DNA of 44,392 nt from contig DCVB01000023.1 in the NCBI GenBank assembly GCA_002327965.1, forward strand, positions 48,197 to 92,588, written 5' to 3'. Positions 22,588 to 32,590 of this stretch are shown piece after piece (the stretch's first letter is position 1; each line of letters opens with the position of its first letter). A model generated the notes under the pieces. The model searched no databases. It was not told where the DNA came from and saw only the letters and a program-made list of their open reading frames with translations. Both the position numbers and the translations under genes were made by a program. The DNA comes from Candidatus Aminicenantes bacterium UBA2199. Lineage in GTDB: Bacteria > Acidobacteriota > Aminicenantia > UBA2199.

Positions 22588-24732
22588 ATGATCAAGCGCT
22601 TTCACGAACTGCAGGAACGCATCCTGAAGTACTACCCCGAGGCCAACATCGCCCTGCTCAAGAAGGCCTACGCCATCTCCACCGAGGCCCACCTGAACCA
22701 GCGGCGGCTCTCCAACGAGCCCTACATCACCCACCCGCTGACCGTGGCCGGCATCCTGGCCGACATGCGCCTCGACGAGATCTCCATCGCCGCCGGCCTG
22801 CTGCACGACGTGATCGAGGACTCGCAGTACAGCCGCGAGGACCTGGTCCGCCTTTTCGGCCAGGAGATCAGCGACATCGTCTGGGGCGTGACCAAGATCT
22901 CCAAGATCTCGGAGGTGGACGTCGAGGACGCCCAGGCCGAGACGCTGAAGAAGATGATCATCGCCATGACCGCCGACGTGCGCGTCATCCTGATCAAGCT
23001 GGCCGACCGCCTGCACAACATCCGCACCCTGGCCCCGCTGCCCGACGAGAAACGTATCAAGATCGCCCGCGAGACCCTGGAGATCTACGCGCCCATCGCC
23101 TACCGCCTGGGCATGGGCAAGATCCGCGACGAGCTGGAGGACCTCTCCTTCATGTACCTGTATCCCGAGGAATACCAGCGCATCAAGGGCGAGGTCGGCG
23201 ACAAGACCGAGTGGGCGCTGACGCAGGTGGAGGGGCTCAAGAAGCAGATCCAGGCGCTGCTCAAGGCACTGAAGATCAAGGCCGAGATCCAGTACCGCAT
23301 CAAGCGCGAGATCTCCATCTTCCGCAAGCTGCAGAAGCAGAACATCGAGCTGGAGAACGTCTACGACCTGCTGGCGCTGCGCGTGATCACCGACACGGTG
23401 GCCAACTGCTACGTCATCATGGGCGCCATCCACCAGCAGTGGGTGCACATCCCCAGCCGCTGGCGCGACTTCATCACCAACCCCAAGAGCAACTTCTACC
23501 AGTCGATCCACACCACCATCATCACCCGCGAGGGGGTCAAGTTCGAGATCCAGATCCGCACCCAGGAGATGCACCGCAACGCCGAGGAGGGCATCTCGGC
23601 CCACTGGAAGTACAAGGAGGGGCTGGCCTTCCTGGAGCACGACCACCGCCTGGAATGGTTCCGCGAGATGATCGACTACCACAAGACCAACCCCGACCCC
23701 AAGGAGTTCCTCAGCCTGGTCAAGCGCGACCTCACCCCCAACGAGATCTACGTCTTCACCCCCAAGGGCAAGGTCGTCAACCTCAAGGCCGGCGCCACCC
23801 CCGTCGACTTCGCCTACGCCATCCACTCCGAGGTCGGCGACCACTGCCGCAGCGCCATCGTCAACGAAAAGATGGTGCCGCTGCGCACGCGGCTGAGCTC
23901 GGGCGACGTGGTGGAGATCCTCACCCAGAAGAGCAGCAGCCCCAGCGCCGACTGGCTGCGCTTCGTGACCACCACCCGCGCCAAGAAGCGCATCATGGCC
24001 TGGCTGCAGAAAGAGGAATCGGCCGGGGACCTGCTGAAGGGCCGGCGCCTGTGGCAGAAAGTGCTGCGCGAATATGGCCGCCGCCACCGGCTCGCCTTCA
24101 ACGACCAGGATATCGCCCGCCGGCTGCAGGCGCTGGGGGTTGACGACCTGGAGACGTTCCTGCGCGACATCGGCGGCGGCCGGCGGGCGCTGGACCGCCA
24201 GGCGCTGAAAAGCCTGTTCCCCGAGGCCGGCGCCATCGTCATCCGGCCGCCGCGCCGGTCGGCGCCGCGGCGCGGCGAGCGCCACAAGCTGGTCCGCGTC
24301 GACGGCCAGGGCGACATCGATTTCACCTTCGCCAAGTGCTGCCACCCGATCAAGGGCGAGGAGATCGTCGGCTACATCACCAAGAACCGCGGCCTGGTCG
24401 TGCACCGCAAGAGCTGCCCCAACGTCAACACCGAGATCCCCTCGCGGCTGAAGCGCGTCAGCTGGAACGAGGCCCCCGATTATTCCTACCCGGTCAAGCT
24501 GCAACTGCTGGCCGACGACAAGCCGGGCATGCTCAGCAGCATCACCGGCGTCATCGCCGCCTGCGGCTCCAACATCAAGAAGATCGAGATGGAGCCGGCC
24601 AGCCAGGCCGTGGCCCGCGTCCAGATCGTTTTCGAGGTGCGGGACATGTTCCAGCTGGAGGAGATCAGCTCGCGCCTGCGCGAACTGAGCGGCGTCTACT
24701 CCATCCAGCGCCGCAAGGCGGCCGGCCGCTAG
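22588..24732 (+). CDS. rel: Bifunctional (p)ppGpp synthetase/hydrolase RelA/SpoT
   Basis: 714 residues from ATG 22588; a TTG two codons earlier at 22582 is possible but would lie almost in the -10 box. Domain order is the full long-RSH set. The HD hydrolase domain (about 45-195) has HPLTVAGIL, LLHDVIEDS and LADRLHNIRTL. The synthetase domain (about 235-345) has RIKREISIFRKL, DLLALRVITD, NFYQSIHTT and FEIQIRT. TGS follows at about 390-450 (EIYVFTPKGKVVNLKAGATPVDFAYAIHSEVG split over the domain), then a helical/zinc-finger-like region with CCHPIKGEE and a C-terminal ACT domain (about 635-705). Both catalytic halves look intact, so it can make and break (p)ppGpp in the stringent response. Confidence 0.96.
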   Translation: MIKRFHELQERILKYYPEANIALLKKAYAISTEAHLNQRRLSNEPYITHPLTVAGILADMRLDEISIAAGLLHDVIEDSQYSREDLVRLFGQEISDIVWGVTKISKISEVDVEDAQAETLKKMIIAMTADVRVILIKLADRLHNIRTLAPLPDEKRIKIARETLEIYAPIAYRLGMGKIRDELEDLSFMYLYPEEYQRIKGEVGDKTEWALTQVEGLKKQIQALLKALKIKAEIQYRIKREISIFRKLQKQNIELENVYDLLALRVITDTVANCYVIMGAIHQQWVHIPSRWRDFITNPKSNFYQSIHTTIITREGVKFEIQIRTQEMHRNAEEGISAHWKYKEGLAFLEHDHRLEWFREMIDYHKTNPDPKEFLSLVKRDLTPNEIYVFTPKGKVVNLKAGATPVDFAYAIHSEVGDHCRSAIVNEKMVPLRTRLSSGDVVEILTQKSSSPSADWLRFVTTTRAKKRIMAWLQKEESAGDLLKGRRLWQKVLREYGRRHRLAFNDQDIARRLQALGVDDLETFLRDIGGGRRALDRQALKSLFPEAGAIVIRPPRRSAPRRGERHKLVRVDGQGDIDFTFAKCCHPIKGEEIVGYITKNRGLVVHRKSCPNVNTEIPSRLKRVSWNEAPDYSYPVKLQLLADDKPGMLSSITGVIAACGSNIKKIEMEPASQAVARVQIVFEVRDMFQLEEISSRLRELSGVYSIQRRKAAGR

Positions 24733-24738
24733 GCCCGC

Positions 24739-26217
24739 TTACGCTTTCCCGCCGAAATACTTCAGGATGCGCTTCAGCAGGTTGGCGGATTCCTTGCGCA
24801 GCGCGACGGTGTCGGCGGCGCGGTTTTTCTCTCCGGCGGCCCGCGTCTCGTTCTGGCGGCGCGTGATCACTTCGGCCAGCTTCTGGGCCATGGCCTCGTT
24901 CATGTCCACCACCTGCTGGAAGCGGGCGGAGGGGATGGTCAACACCACGCTTTCGCGCTCGGCCACGACGGTGGCGTTGGTCTTTTCGCCGGTGACCAGC
25001 GAGATCTCGCCGAAGAAGTCGCCGGGGCCCAGGCGGGCGATGCAGCGGCCGTCCTTGAGCACGGCCATCGACCCCGAATGGATGTGGTGGAAAAGGTCGC
25101 CCGCCTCCCCCTCGCGGATGACGGTCTCGTTGGCGCCGAAAACCCGGCGGCCCGCCGCCGCGGCCAGGGCTTGGAAATCGCCGTCGGCCAGCGCGGCCAG
25201 CACGACGTTTTTCCGCAGCGCCGCGGCCAGCTCGGCGGGCGGGAACTCCTCGCTCCGCTCCGGCTTCATGTAGACGTCGCGCTTTGGGAAGGGGATCTCG
25301 ATCCCCTGGCGGCGGAAGGCGTACCAGATGCGCCGGCGCACGTCGGAGGCGATGACGTTGTGCCGCTCGAAATCATCGATCCAGATCTTGACGTCGTAGT
25401 TCATGGAGAAATCGCCGAATCCCCTCAGCTGCACGACCGGCGCCGGATCGCGGCGGACGCCGGGCGCCGCGGCCAGGGCGTCGAGGATGGCCGCCTCCAC
25501 CCGGTCGGGGCTGTCGCCGTAGCCGGTCCCAACCTGGATGCGCAGCGCCACCGGCCGGCCGCCGGCGCCGTAGATCAGGACCTCGGCCTTGGAGGCCGAC
25601 TGGTTGGGGATGACGATCAGCTCGCGGTCGATGGTGCGCACCTTGAACGAGCGCCAGCCGAACTGCTCCACCCGCCCCTGGCGCTCGCCGATGCGCACCC
25701 AGTCGCCGATCTTGAAGGAATCCTCGAAGTGCAGGATGATGCCCGAGAACAGGTTGCCCAGCACGTCCTGCAGCGCGAAGCCGACCACCACCGTCAGCAC
25801 CGCCGTCGATGCCAGCAGCCCCGAGATCGGCTGGCCCAGGTAGTACTTGAGGATCAGCAGCATGCCGGCGACGAAGAGGATGAAGACGGCCACGTCCTTG
25901 ATCAGCTTGGGATAGCGCACCCCCTGGCGCTTCAGGACCAGGACGTCGAAAACGAGATAGGCCACCGCCTTGACGGACAGCACCACCATGAAGAACCAGA
26001 AGAAAAGCCAGAGAAAGAAGCGCAGGCGCGGGGCATAAGGCAGGTCGCGCAGCCAGCTGCTGCTGAGCAGGGAAACGGCGGTGCTGAGCAGGAAGAGCAG
26101 CAGCAGCTGCGGCAGCGCCTGGCGGAACAGGCCGCCGCCTTTCCTGCGGCCGCCGGCGAGGTACAGCACGGCCGGCAGCAGCAGGAACAGGACGGGCAAA
26201 GCGACAGGCCAGTTCAT
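24739..26217 (-). CDS. MscS-family channel with C-terminal cyclic-nucleotide-binding-like domain
   Basis: 492 residues. Four to five transmembrane helices (about 1-155) lead into the pore/MscS core (LLASTAVLTVVVGFALQDVLGNLFSGIIL at about 135-165) and the beta domain (FKIGDWVRIGERQGRVEQFGWRS, VIPNQ). It ends with the FRRQGIEIPFP motif at about 300. Residues about 335-450 form a cNMP-type beta-roll (GANETVIREGEAGDLFHHIHSG, LGPGDFFGEISLV). This is the architecture of bacterial cyclic-nucleotide-gated MscS-like channels. In the phosphate-binding cassette the usual PR(A/S)AT is KTNAT here, so the key Arg is missing. GGAGG precedes the start by eight bases. The gene converges on rel with six bases between. 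Confidence 0.92.
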   Translation of the reverse strand: MNWPVALPVLFLLLPAVLYLAGGRRKGGGLFRQALPQLLLLFLLSTAVSLLSSSWLRDLPYAPRLRFFLWLFFWFFMVVLSVKAVAYLVFDVLVLKRQGVRYPKLIKDVAVFILFVAGMLLILKYYLGQPISGLLASTAVLTVVVGFALQDVLGNLFSGIILHFEDSFKIGDWVRIGERQGRVEQFGWRSFKVRTIDRELIVIPNQSASKAEVLIYGAGGRPVALRIQVGTGYGDSPDRVEAAILDALAAAPGVRRDPAPVVQLRGFGDFSMNYDVKIWIDDFERHNVIASDVRRRIWYAFRRQGIEIPFPKRDVYMKPERSEEFPPAELAAALRKNVVLAALADGDFQALAAAAGRRVFGANETVIREGEAGDLFHHIHSGSMAVLKDGRCIARLGPGDFFGEISLVTGEKTNATVVAERESVVLTIPSARFQQVVDMNEAMAQKLAEVITRRQNETRAAGEKNRAADTVALRKESANLLKRILKYFGGKA

Positions 26218-26278
26218 GGCTGGAACCTCCGGGCGGTGCCGGGACGCCCCGGTTGCTCAAGGGCGACGGCGGTCAAGG

Positions 26279-27307
26279 TCAATTGCCGCTGTAATCCTCA
26301 CCCATCGCCGGCGGCGTCATTCCTTGGGCCTTGTCCTTGGCCTTGGTGCCCAGCTTGTCCATCAGCGCCTCGGAGATGCTGAAGGTCAGCTTGACATGGT
26401 CGGCGGCCGAGCTCAGCTGCAGCCCGTTGAGCAATTCGCCCAACTCGGGTTCCTTGGACGCGCCCATGGCGCCCAGCGCCTTCAGCCCGTTGAGCATGTC
26501 GGCGATCTGCTTGTTGCCCGCCTCGTTCTGCGAGATCAGGCGCAGCTCGCCGGAAAGGGTCTTGTTCTTGAAGTCGGCCACGGCGGTGAAGGCCTCGGCC
26601 TGGCTCAGGTCGACCGGCATCATGCCGCCGCCCGTCTGTTCCTTCACCTTGCCGGGGATGCTGCCCACGGCCAGCCAGAACATGCTCTTCCTGTCCAGCT
26701 GGTTCACGTACTTCATCATCGCCGGGGTCTGCAGCACGCTCTTGCCCTTTTTGGCCGCCAGGTCGACGGCTTTCTTGATCGTCATGGGCGCGCCGGCCGC
26801 GATGCAGGCGTCGTTCATGAAGACCAGGCGCATGTCCTTGGACGCATCCTCGTCCTTCAGCGCGTACAGGGTGGCCCCGCCGTACGTCTCCTCGGCCGTG
26901 ATGGTGCCCTTCTCCTTGAGGATGGACAACAGCTTGGCCCGGTCGTACTTCAGGCTGCCGATGAACAACGGCTGGGCGTCCTTGTCGTCGAAGCTGCCGT
27001 AGACGGCGCCGACCACCATGTGGACGTCCTTCTGCAGGTCGATGCCCGTCTTCTGCACGAACTCCTGGTAATCCTTGAAATCCTTGGCCCCCTTGGCGTT
27101 CTTCTGCCAGTCCTCCTTCAGCGCCTTGTCGAAGAAGCTCAGCGCCGCGAAGCGCTGGAAGTCGAAAGCCATGACCATCAGGGGCCCCTCGGGGACCATG
27201 GCCAGCAGGGCCTCGCTGTTCATCCCGACCGCGGCCTTCTTCTTGCAGGCCGGGACCAGCAGCATCACAACCAGGATCAGTGATAACGCCAGCATTTTCT
27301 TTTTCAT
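26279..27307 (-). CDS. Lipoprotein of unknown function
   Basis: 342 residues. A lipoprotein signal (MKKKMLALSLILVVMLLVPAC, Cys at 21) is followed by KKK. The start is supported by AAGGAG; the longer upstream frame runs over a promoter. The mature part has repeated short alpha/beta units (for example YGGATLYALKDEDASKDMRLVFMND and a helix-rich end with LNGLKALGAMGASKEPE). It reads like a paired-domain periplasmic protein, but I do not recognise the family. It lies upstream of the MscS-cNMP gene in the same direction with 61 bases between, so co-transcription is possible. Confidence 0.8.
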   Translation of the reverse strand: MKKKMLALSLILVVMLLVPACKKKAAVGMNSEALLAMVPEGPLMVMAFDFQRFAALSFFDKALKEDWQKNAKGAKDFKDYQEFVQKTGIDLQKDVHMVVGAVYGSFDDKDAQPLFIGSLKYDRAKLLSILKEKGTITAEETYGGATLYALKDEDASKDMRLVFMNDACIAAGAPMTIKKAVDLAAKKGKSVLQTPAMMKYVNQLDRKSMFWLAVGSIPGKVKEQTGGGMMPVDLSQAEAFTAVADFKNKTLSGELRLISQNEAGNKQIADMLNGLKALGAMGASKEPELGELLNGLQLSSAADHVKLTFSISEALMDKLGTKAKDKAQGMTPPAMGEDYSGN

Positions 27308-27356
27308 TGCACACTCCTTTTTGCGCGGGCAGCCGCGGGGACTGACCACGGCGCAG

Positions 27357-27365
27357 AATATAGCA
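27357..27365 (-). promoter_or_regulatory. Extended -10 promoter of the lipoprotein gene
   Basis: The minus strand reads TGC-TATATT, an extended -10 box. No good -35 box is found 16-18 bases upstream. The predicted leader is about 43 bases with AAGGAG before the ATG. Confidence 0.45.
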
Positions 27366-27446
27366 TAACGAAAAGAAAAAGGGAACGGTTCGGCCCGTTG
27401 GCAAGAACTTTTCCCCCGCGCGCTGCGTATAGTCGGGCGGAACGCC

Positions 27447-28362
<916 letters not shown>

Positions 28363-28373
<11 letters not shown>

Positions 28374-29213
28374 GCAAAAGGGCTACAGCCGCTGGCAGGG
28401 GGAGTTCGTCCCGTCGCGCCGCCACTGGCTGCCCATCACCCGCAACGGCATCCGCTCCGTCTTCAAAAAAAAGTACGCCAAGCTCGTCTTCTCCCTCTGC
28501 GCCTCCACCTTCTTCGTCTTCCTGGTCGCCGTCTACGCTTCGACCAAGCCCGAGCTGAAGATCCTGGGCGAGCTGGTGCGCCTGCTCAGGAGCGACGCCG
28601 AGCTGTTCAAGACCTTCTACAGCAACGGTTTCCTGACCTTCATGCTGGTCATCCTCAGCGTCTTCAGCGGCGCCGACCTGGTCGCCTCCGACCTCAAGTC
28701 CAAGGCCTTCCCCCTGTACTTCGCCCGGCCGCTGTCGCGCCTCGACTACCTGGCGGGCAAGCTGGGCATCCTTCTCTTCTACCTGCTGGCCTTCACCCTG
28801 CTGCCGGGGATCCTGCTGCTGCTCTTCAAGATGCTGTTCAGCGGCAGCCTGGCCATCGCGCCCGGCGTGCTGCTGGGCATCGTGGCCTTTCCCCTGGTCG
28901 CCAGCGCCTGCCTGGCCTCCCTCACCCTGGCCCTGTCCAGCCTGAGCCCCAACGTCAAGTTCGTCCAGATCGCCATCTTCCTGGCCTACATCTTCTCCAA
29001 CAACCTGGCCCATGTGCTGCGGGCCATCTTCAAGAGCGACTACGCTTTCCTGGTCTCCCTGCCCGGCAACATCCAGCAGCTGGGGGCCTTCCTTTTCGGC
29101 CTGAAGCCCGCCTACGGCTTCCCCGCCTGGCTGTCGCTGCTGCTGCCGCTGGCGCTCACCGCCCTGTCCCTGTGGCTCCTCGCCTGGCGCATCCGCAAAG
29201 CGGAGGCGAGCGC

Positions 29214-29217
<4 letters not shown>
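28363..29217 (+). CDS. ABC-2-type transporter permease
   Basis: 284 residues with about six hydrophobic helices (around 40-58, 92-110, 135-160, 170-200, 206-222, 255-278). A segment FSGADLVASDLKSKAFPLYFARPLSRLDYLAGKL is typical of the ABC-2/NosY-like permeases that are encoded beside such ATPases. It overlaps the ATPase before it, and its TGA overlaps the ATG of the second ATPase. The ATG was chosen because the protein has a normal cytoplasmic N terminus ahead of the first helix. Confidence 0.88.
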
Positions 29218-30140
<923 letters not shown>

Positions 30141-30142
30141 AC

Positions 30143-30913
30143 ATGAAAAGCGCGTCCCCCTTGCCCGTCGTCTTCGCCGCCTTTTTCCGCGCCGGCCTGC
30201 GCGCCAAGCGCACCCGCGTCTTCATCCTGCTGGCGCTGGTACCGCTGCTGCTGACGCTCCTGGTGCGCGTCGTCGACCCGAAGGAGAGCGGCGATTTCTT
30301 CACCAAGGTCATGCTCTCCCTCTATTTCCAGCTGCTGGTCCCGGTGCTGGCCCTGTTCTTCGGCAGCAGCATCGTCAACGACGAGCTGGACGGCAAGACC
30401 CTGGTCTACCTGACCACGGTACCGGTGCGCCGCCGCGCCGTGCTGCTGGGCAAGTACCTGGCCGCCTTGCTGCTGGCGGCGCTGCTGGTCGCCGGCGGCT
30501 TCCTGCTCTGCTTCCTGGTCGCCGCCTTCGGGCGCCTGGGCGAGGCGGCCGCCTGGGGCGAGCTGGGGGTCTTCCTCGGCGCCGCGCTGCTGGCCCTCTT
30601 CTGCTACAGCGCGCTGTTCACCGCCCTGGGCGCCTTCATGAAAAAATCGATCCTGGCCGGCATCTTCTTCGTCTTCGGCTGGGAGAGCGTCGTGCAGTAC
30701 TTCCCCGGCGTCACCCAGAAGTTCACCGTCATCCACTGGATCAAGTCGCTGCTGCCCATCCCCCCCGGCGAAGGCGGCTTCCTGATCTTCCAGCTGCAGC
30801 CCTCCCCGCCACTGCCGTCGGTGCTCGTGCCGCTGGCCGCCGGCGCCCTGTTCCTTTGGCTGGCCGTCCTCATCTTCGAGCGCAAGGAATACATATTATC
30901 GGACAACGCTTGA
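30143..30913 (+). CDS. ABC-2-type transporter permease (second)
   Basis: 256 residues with six predicted membrane helices (about 26-45, 60-78, 105-132, 143-165, 172-188, 228-246). The segment SSIVNDELDGKTLVYLTTVPVRRRAVLLGKYLAA is characteristic of ABC-2 permeases. It starts three bases after the second ATPase stop. The much longer frame upstream is a shadow of that ATPase. It is the last gene of the operon. A pair of hairpin repeats begins right at its stop codon. Confidence 0.88.
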   Translation: MKSASPLPVVFAAFFRAGLRAKRTRVFILLALVPLLLTLLVRVVDPKESGDFFTKVMLSLYFQLLVPVLALFFGSSIVNDELDGKTLVYLTTVPVRRRAVLLGKYLAALLLAALLVAGGFLLCFLVAAFGRLGEAAAWGELGVFLGAALLALFCYSALFTALGAFMKKSILAGIFFVFGWESVVQYFPGVTQKFTVIHWIKSLLPIPPGEGGFLIFQLQPSPPLPSVLVPLAAGALFLWLAVLIFERKEYILSDNA

Positions 30914-31025
30914 CGTGACGCCTGTGAACAGGCGTCCCCATAACGCGTCGTCCGCATAGCCGACAAAGCCTGAAGTGGCGACTGTGAACAGTCACCACGG
31001 CTGCGTTGTCGGCATGGCCGGCAAC
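30908..31025. repeat. Two tandem ~60-base repeats, each with a TGAA-loop hairpin
   Basis: Two copies about 60 bases apart. Copy 1 holds GACGCCTG-TGAA-CAGGCGTC (30917-30936), a perfect eight-pair stem. Copy 2 holds GTGGCGACTG-TGAA-CAGTCACCAC (30975-30998), ten pairs with one C/A mismatch. The stems differ but two changes are compensated on the other arm. The rest of the unit is also alike (gcatagccgacaa against gcatggccggcaa). The gap to the next gene at 31196 holds only this and a terminator. Confidence 0.75.
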
Positions 31026-31137
31026 ACCAGATCCGGTTCAGATTAAAGAAAACGCGTCCCCAAAGGAAAATAGCAGCCCCATCCCCTGTCTGGTTTTTTC
31101 AGCAATATTTCATTATTGGAAAATCAGATTATTTTTC

Positions 31138-31181
31138 TAAAAATATATGCGATTGGGGCAACGACCCGTTGAGACCCCAAT
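31138..31181 (-). terminator. Rho-independent terminator of the Kre9-like gene
   Basis: On the minus strand, 15 bases after the stop, ATTGGGG and CAACG pair with CCCCAAT and CGTTG to form a 12-pair stem with a small bulge and a three-base loop, followed by an A/T tract ending in five T. Confidence 0.6.
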
Positions 31182-31195
31182 GCTTCCTTGTTGAA

Positions 31196-32488
31196 CTAGT
31201 CTGACCGCACTCTGTATTTGATTTTCAATTTGGGTGTATATATGGTGTTGAATTGACCCCCGCTAGACGGAGGGCAGTTTCCCCCTTCGATGATGAATCC
31301 CCTATTCACTTCCTGCCTGCTTATCCAGGAAATGACCTGCTGGCGAACATCGACACGGGGCCGGTTCACGTCGGGAATTTCCTTGTATACATATCCGGGA
31401 ATAACCGCTGAATCCGTCCAGGGACCGGTCAGCACATACAATTTTCTGGCAGCGGAAATGCAGTTGTTCGGGTTGTAGTCCGAAGGGAGAGCGGTCGACC
31501 CTCTGACCAGTTCCAATTCCGCCTCCAGGATGTATCCGCCGATTTTTTTGATCTCCTGCTCCAGGGGAAGGAAATAAAAATAGAGATAAGCTTTCACATT
31601 CCAGTACCCGCCATCGGCAAACACTGTTCCGACCAGCAGTTGGTCTTCCCTCATTTTTCCCTGCAGGCAATGCAAGGGAATCCCGCCATGACGAATGTCC
31701 GTGGGCCTCAGCACCATGACTTTTTCCTGCCAATTGTGCTGGCCCGGCTCGGCAATAAAGATGGTGGCACTGAGATCTTTTATGGTGTTTTGCGATAAAA
31801 CCCTGATCCGGTAGCTCCCTTCCGCCACTTCCAGCGGAATTTTCCAATGGGTCCTGTATTTCCCCGGTTCGAAGGGAGTGACTGTCCCCTGAAAAATTCC
31901 TGCAATCCGGTTTTCTCCCCTGGCATCATAAAGATCCACCGTGAATGAATTTTGCGGAAAATTCGTCTCCCATTCGACGGCGTGCGTTGTACCCTTGGTC
32001 CAGCGGCGGCTCGACGAGGGCTTGGTCACGGTAATCCTGGCATCTGTCCTGACCGGCGTTTTCGGGATTGGCAAAGGTTTTGCAGGCACTTCAACCGCCA
32101 GAGGTGGTTTGCGCGGATCCGGGGGGGCAGTGACCGTCATGATCTTGAAGACTCCGTCGCTCTGGCCGTCGACGTCCTGGGTTGGGACGTAAAGCCCGAT
32201 CCGGTAGTCGCCGGCGGGCGCCGGCCCCGAGTTCGTCTGCCCCACGGTCCAGGAATAGCTGCCGCTGGCGACCGGCACGACGGCGATGGTGCCAAACGCC
32301 CCGCCACCGGCCTTGACCAGGTTGATGCGCACGTTGCCGGTGCATCCCTGGGAGCTCCAGGTGATCCCCTGCGGGGTGCCGAGGGTCCAGCTCTCGCCGC
32401 CGTTGGGCGCAATGACGCTGATCGACTGGCCGCAGGCCAGCGCCGCGGTGAAAAGCAGGACGGCAAGGAAAATAAAGGTGTTTTTCAT
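31196..32488 (-). CDS. Secreted protein with Kre9/Knh-like repeats and a DNRLRE/CBM96-like C-terminal domain
   Basis: 430 residues with a signal peptide (MKNTFIFLAVLLFTAALACG). Two beta-sandwich units of the Ser-Thr-rich Kre9/Knh1-like kind are recognisable: residues about 23-118 (ISVIAPNGGESWTLGTPQGI...WSS) and about 150-250 (ITVTKPSSSRRWTKGTTHAVEW). A Pro-rich linker joins them. The C-terminal ~175 residues resemble the DNRLRE/CBM96-type fold (LEAELELVRG, VDVRQQVISWISRQEVNRGFIIEG), common in secreted or surface proteins. AAGGAGG precedes the ATG. The first 130 codons are G+C-rich, the rest clearly less so. Function unknown; an adhesive or carbohydrate-binding surface role is inference. Confidence 0.78.
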   Translation of the reverse strand: MKNTFIFLAVLLFTAALACGQSISVIAPNGGESWTLGTPQGITWSSQGCTGNVRINLVKAGGGAFGTIAVVPVASGSYSWTVGQTNSGPAPAGDYRIGLYVPTQDVDGQSDGVFKIMTVTAPPDPRKPPLAVEVPAKPLPIPKTPVRTDARITVTKPSSSRRWTKGTTHAVEWETNFPQNSFTVDLYDARGENRIAGIFQGTVTPFEPGKYRTHWKIPLEVAEGSYRIRVLSQNTIKDLSATIFIAEPGQHNWQEKVMVLRPTDIRHGGIPLHCLQGKMREDQLLVGTVFADGGYWNVKAYLYFYFLPLEQEIKKIGGYILEAELELVRGSTALPSDYNPNNCISAARKLYVLTGPWTDSAVIPGYVYKEIPDVNRPRVDVRQQVISWISRQEVNRGFIIEGGNCPPSSGGQFNTIYTPKLKIKYRVRSD

Positions 32489-32590
32489 GAAGAACCTCCT
32501 TCTCTCCGCTTACAGATTAAATGCGAGTTTCCGCGGGAAAATCTCACCCGCCGACGGGAAAAAATGGACGGTTTTTGGTTATTAGGGTGC

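Noticed and set aside
22546..24504. A 652-codon minus-strand frame opposite rel
   Set aside because: Antisense shadow with the same Asp/Val/Leu/Gln bias; rel has all its domains.
27398..27433. Promoter TTGGCA ... TATAGT before the first ABC gene
   Set aside because: The spacer would be 24 bases, too long for a normal sigma70 promoter; only the -10-like box is plausible.
30908..31025. CRISPR or attachment site at the two tandem hairpins
   Set aside because: Only two units, the whole unit is related rather than repeat plus spacer, and there is no integrase or tRNA gene.
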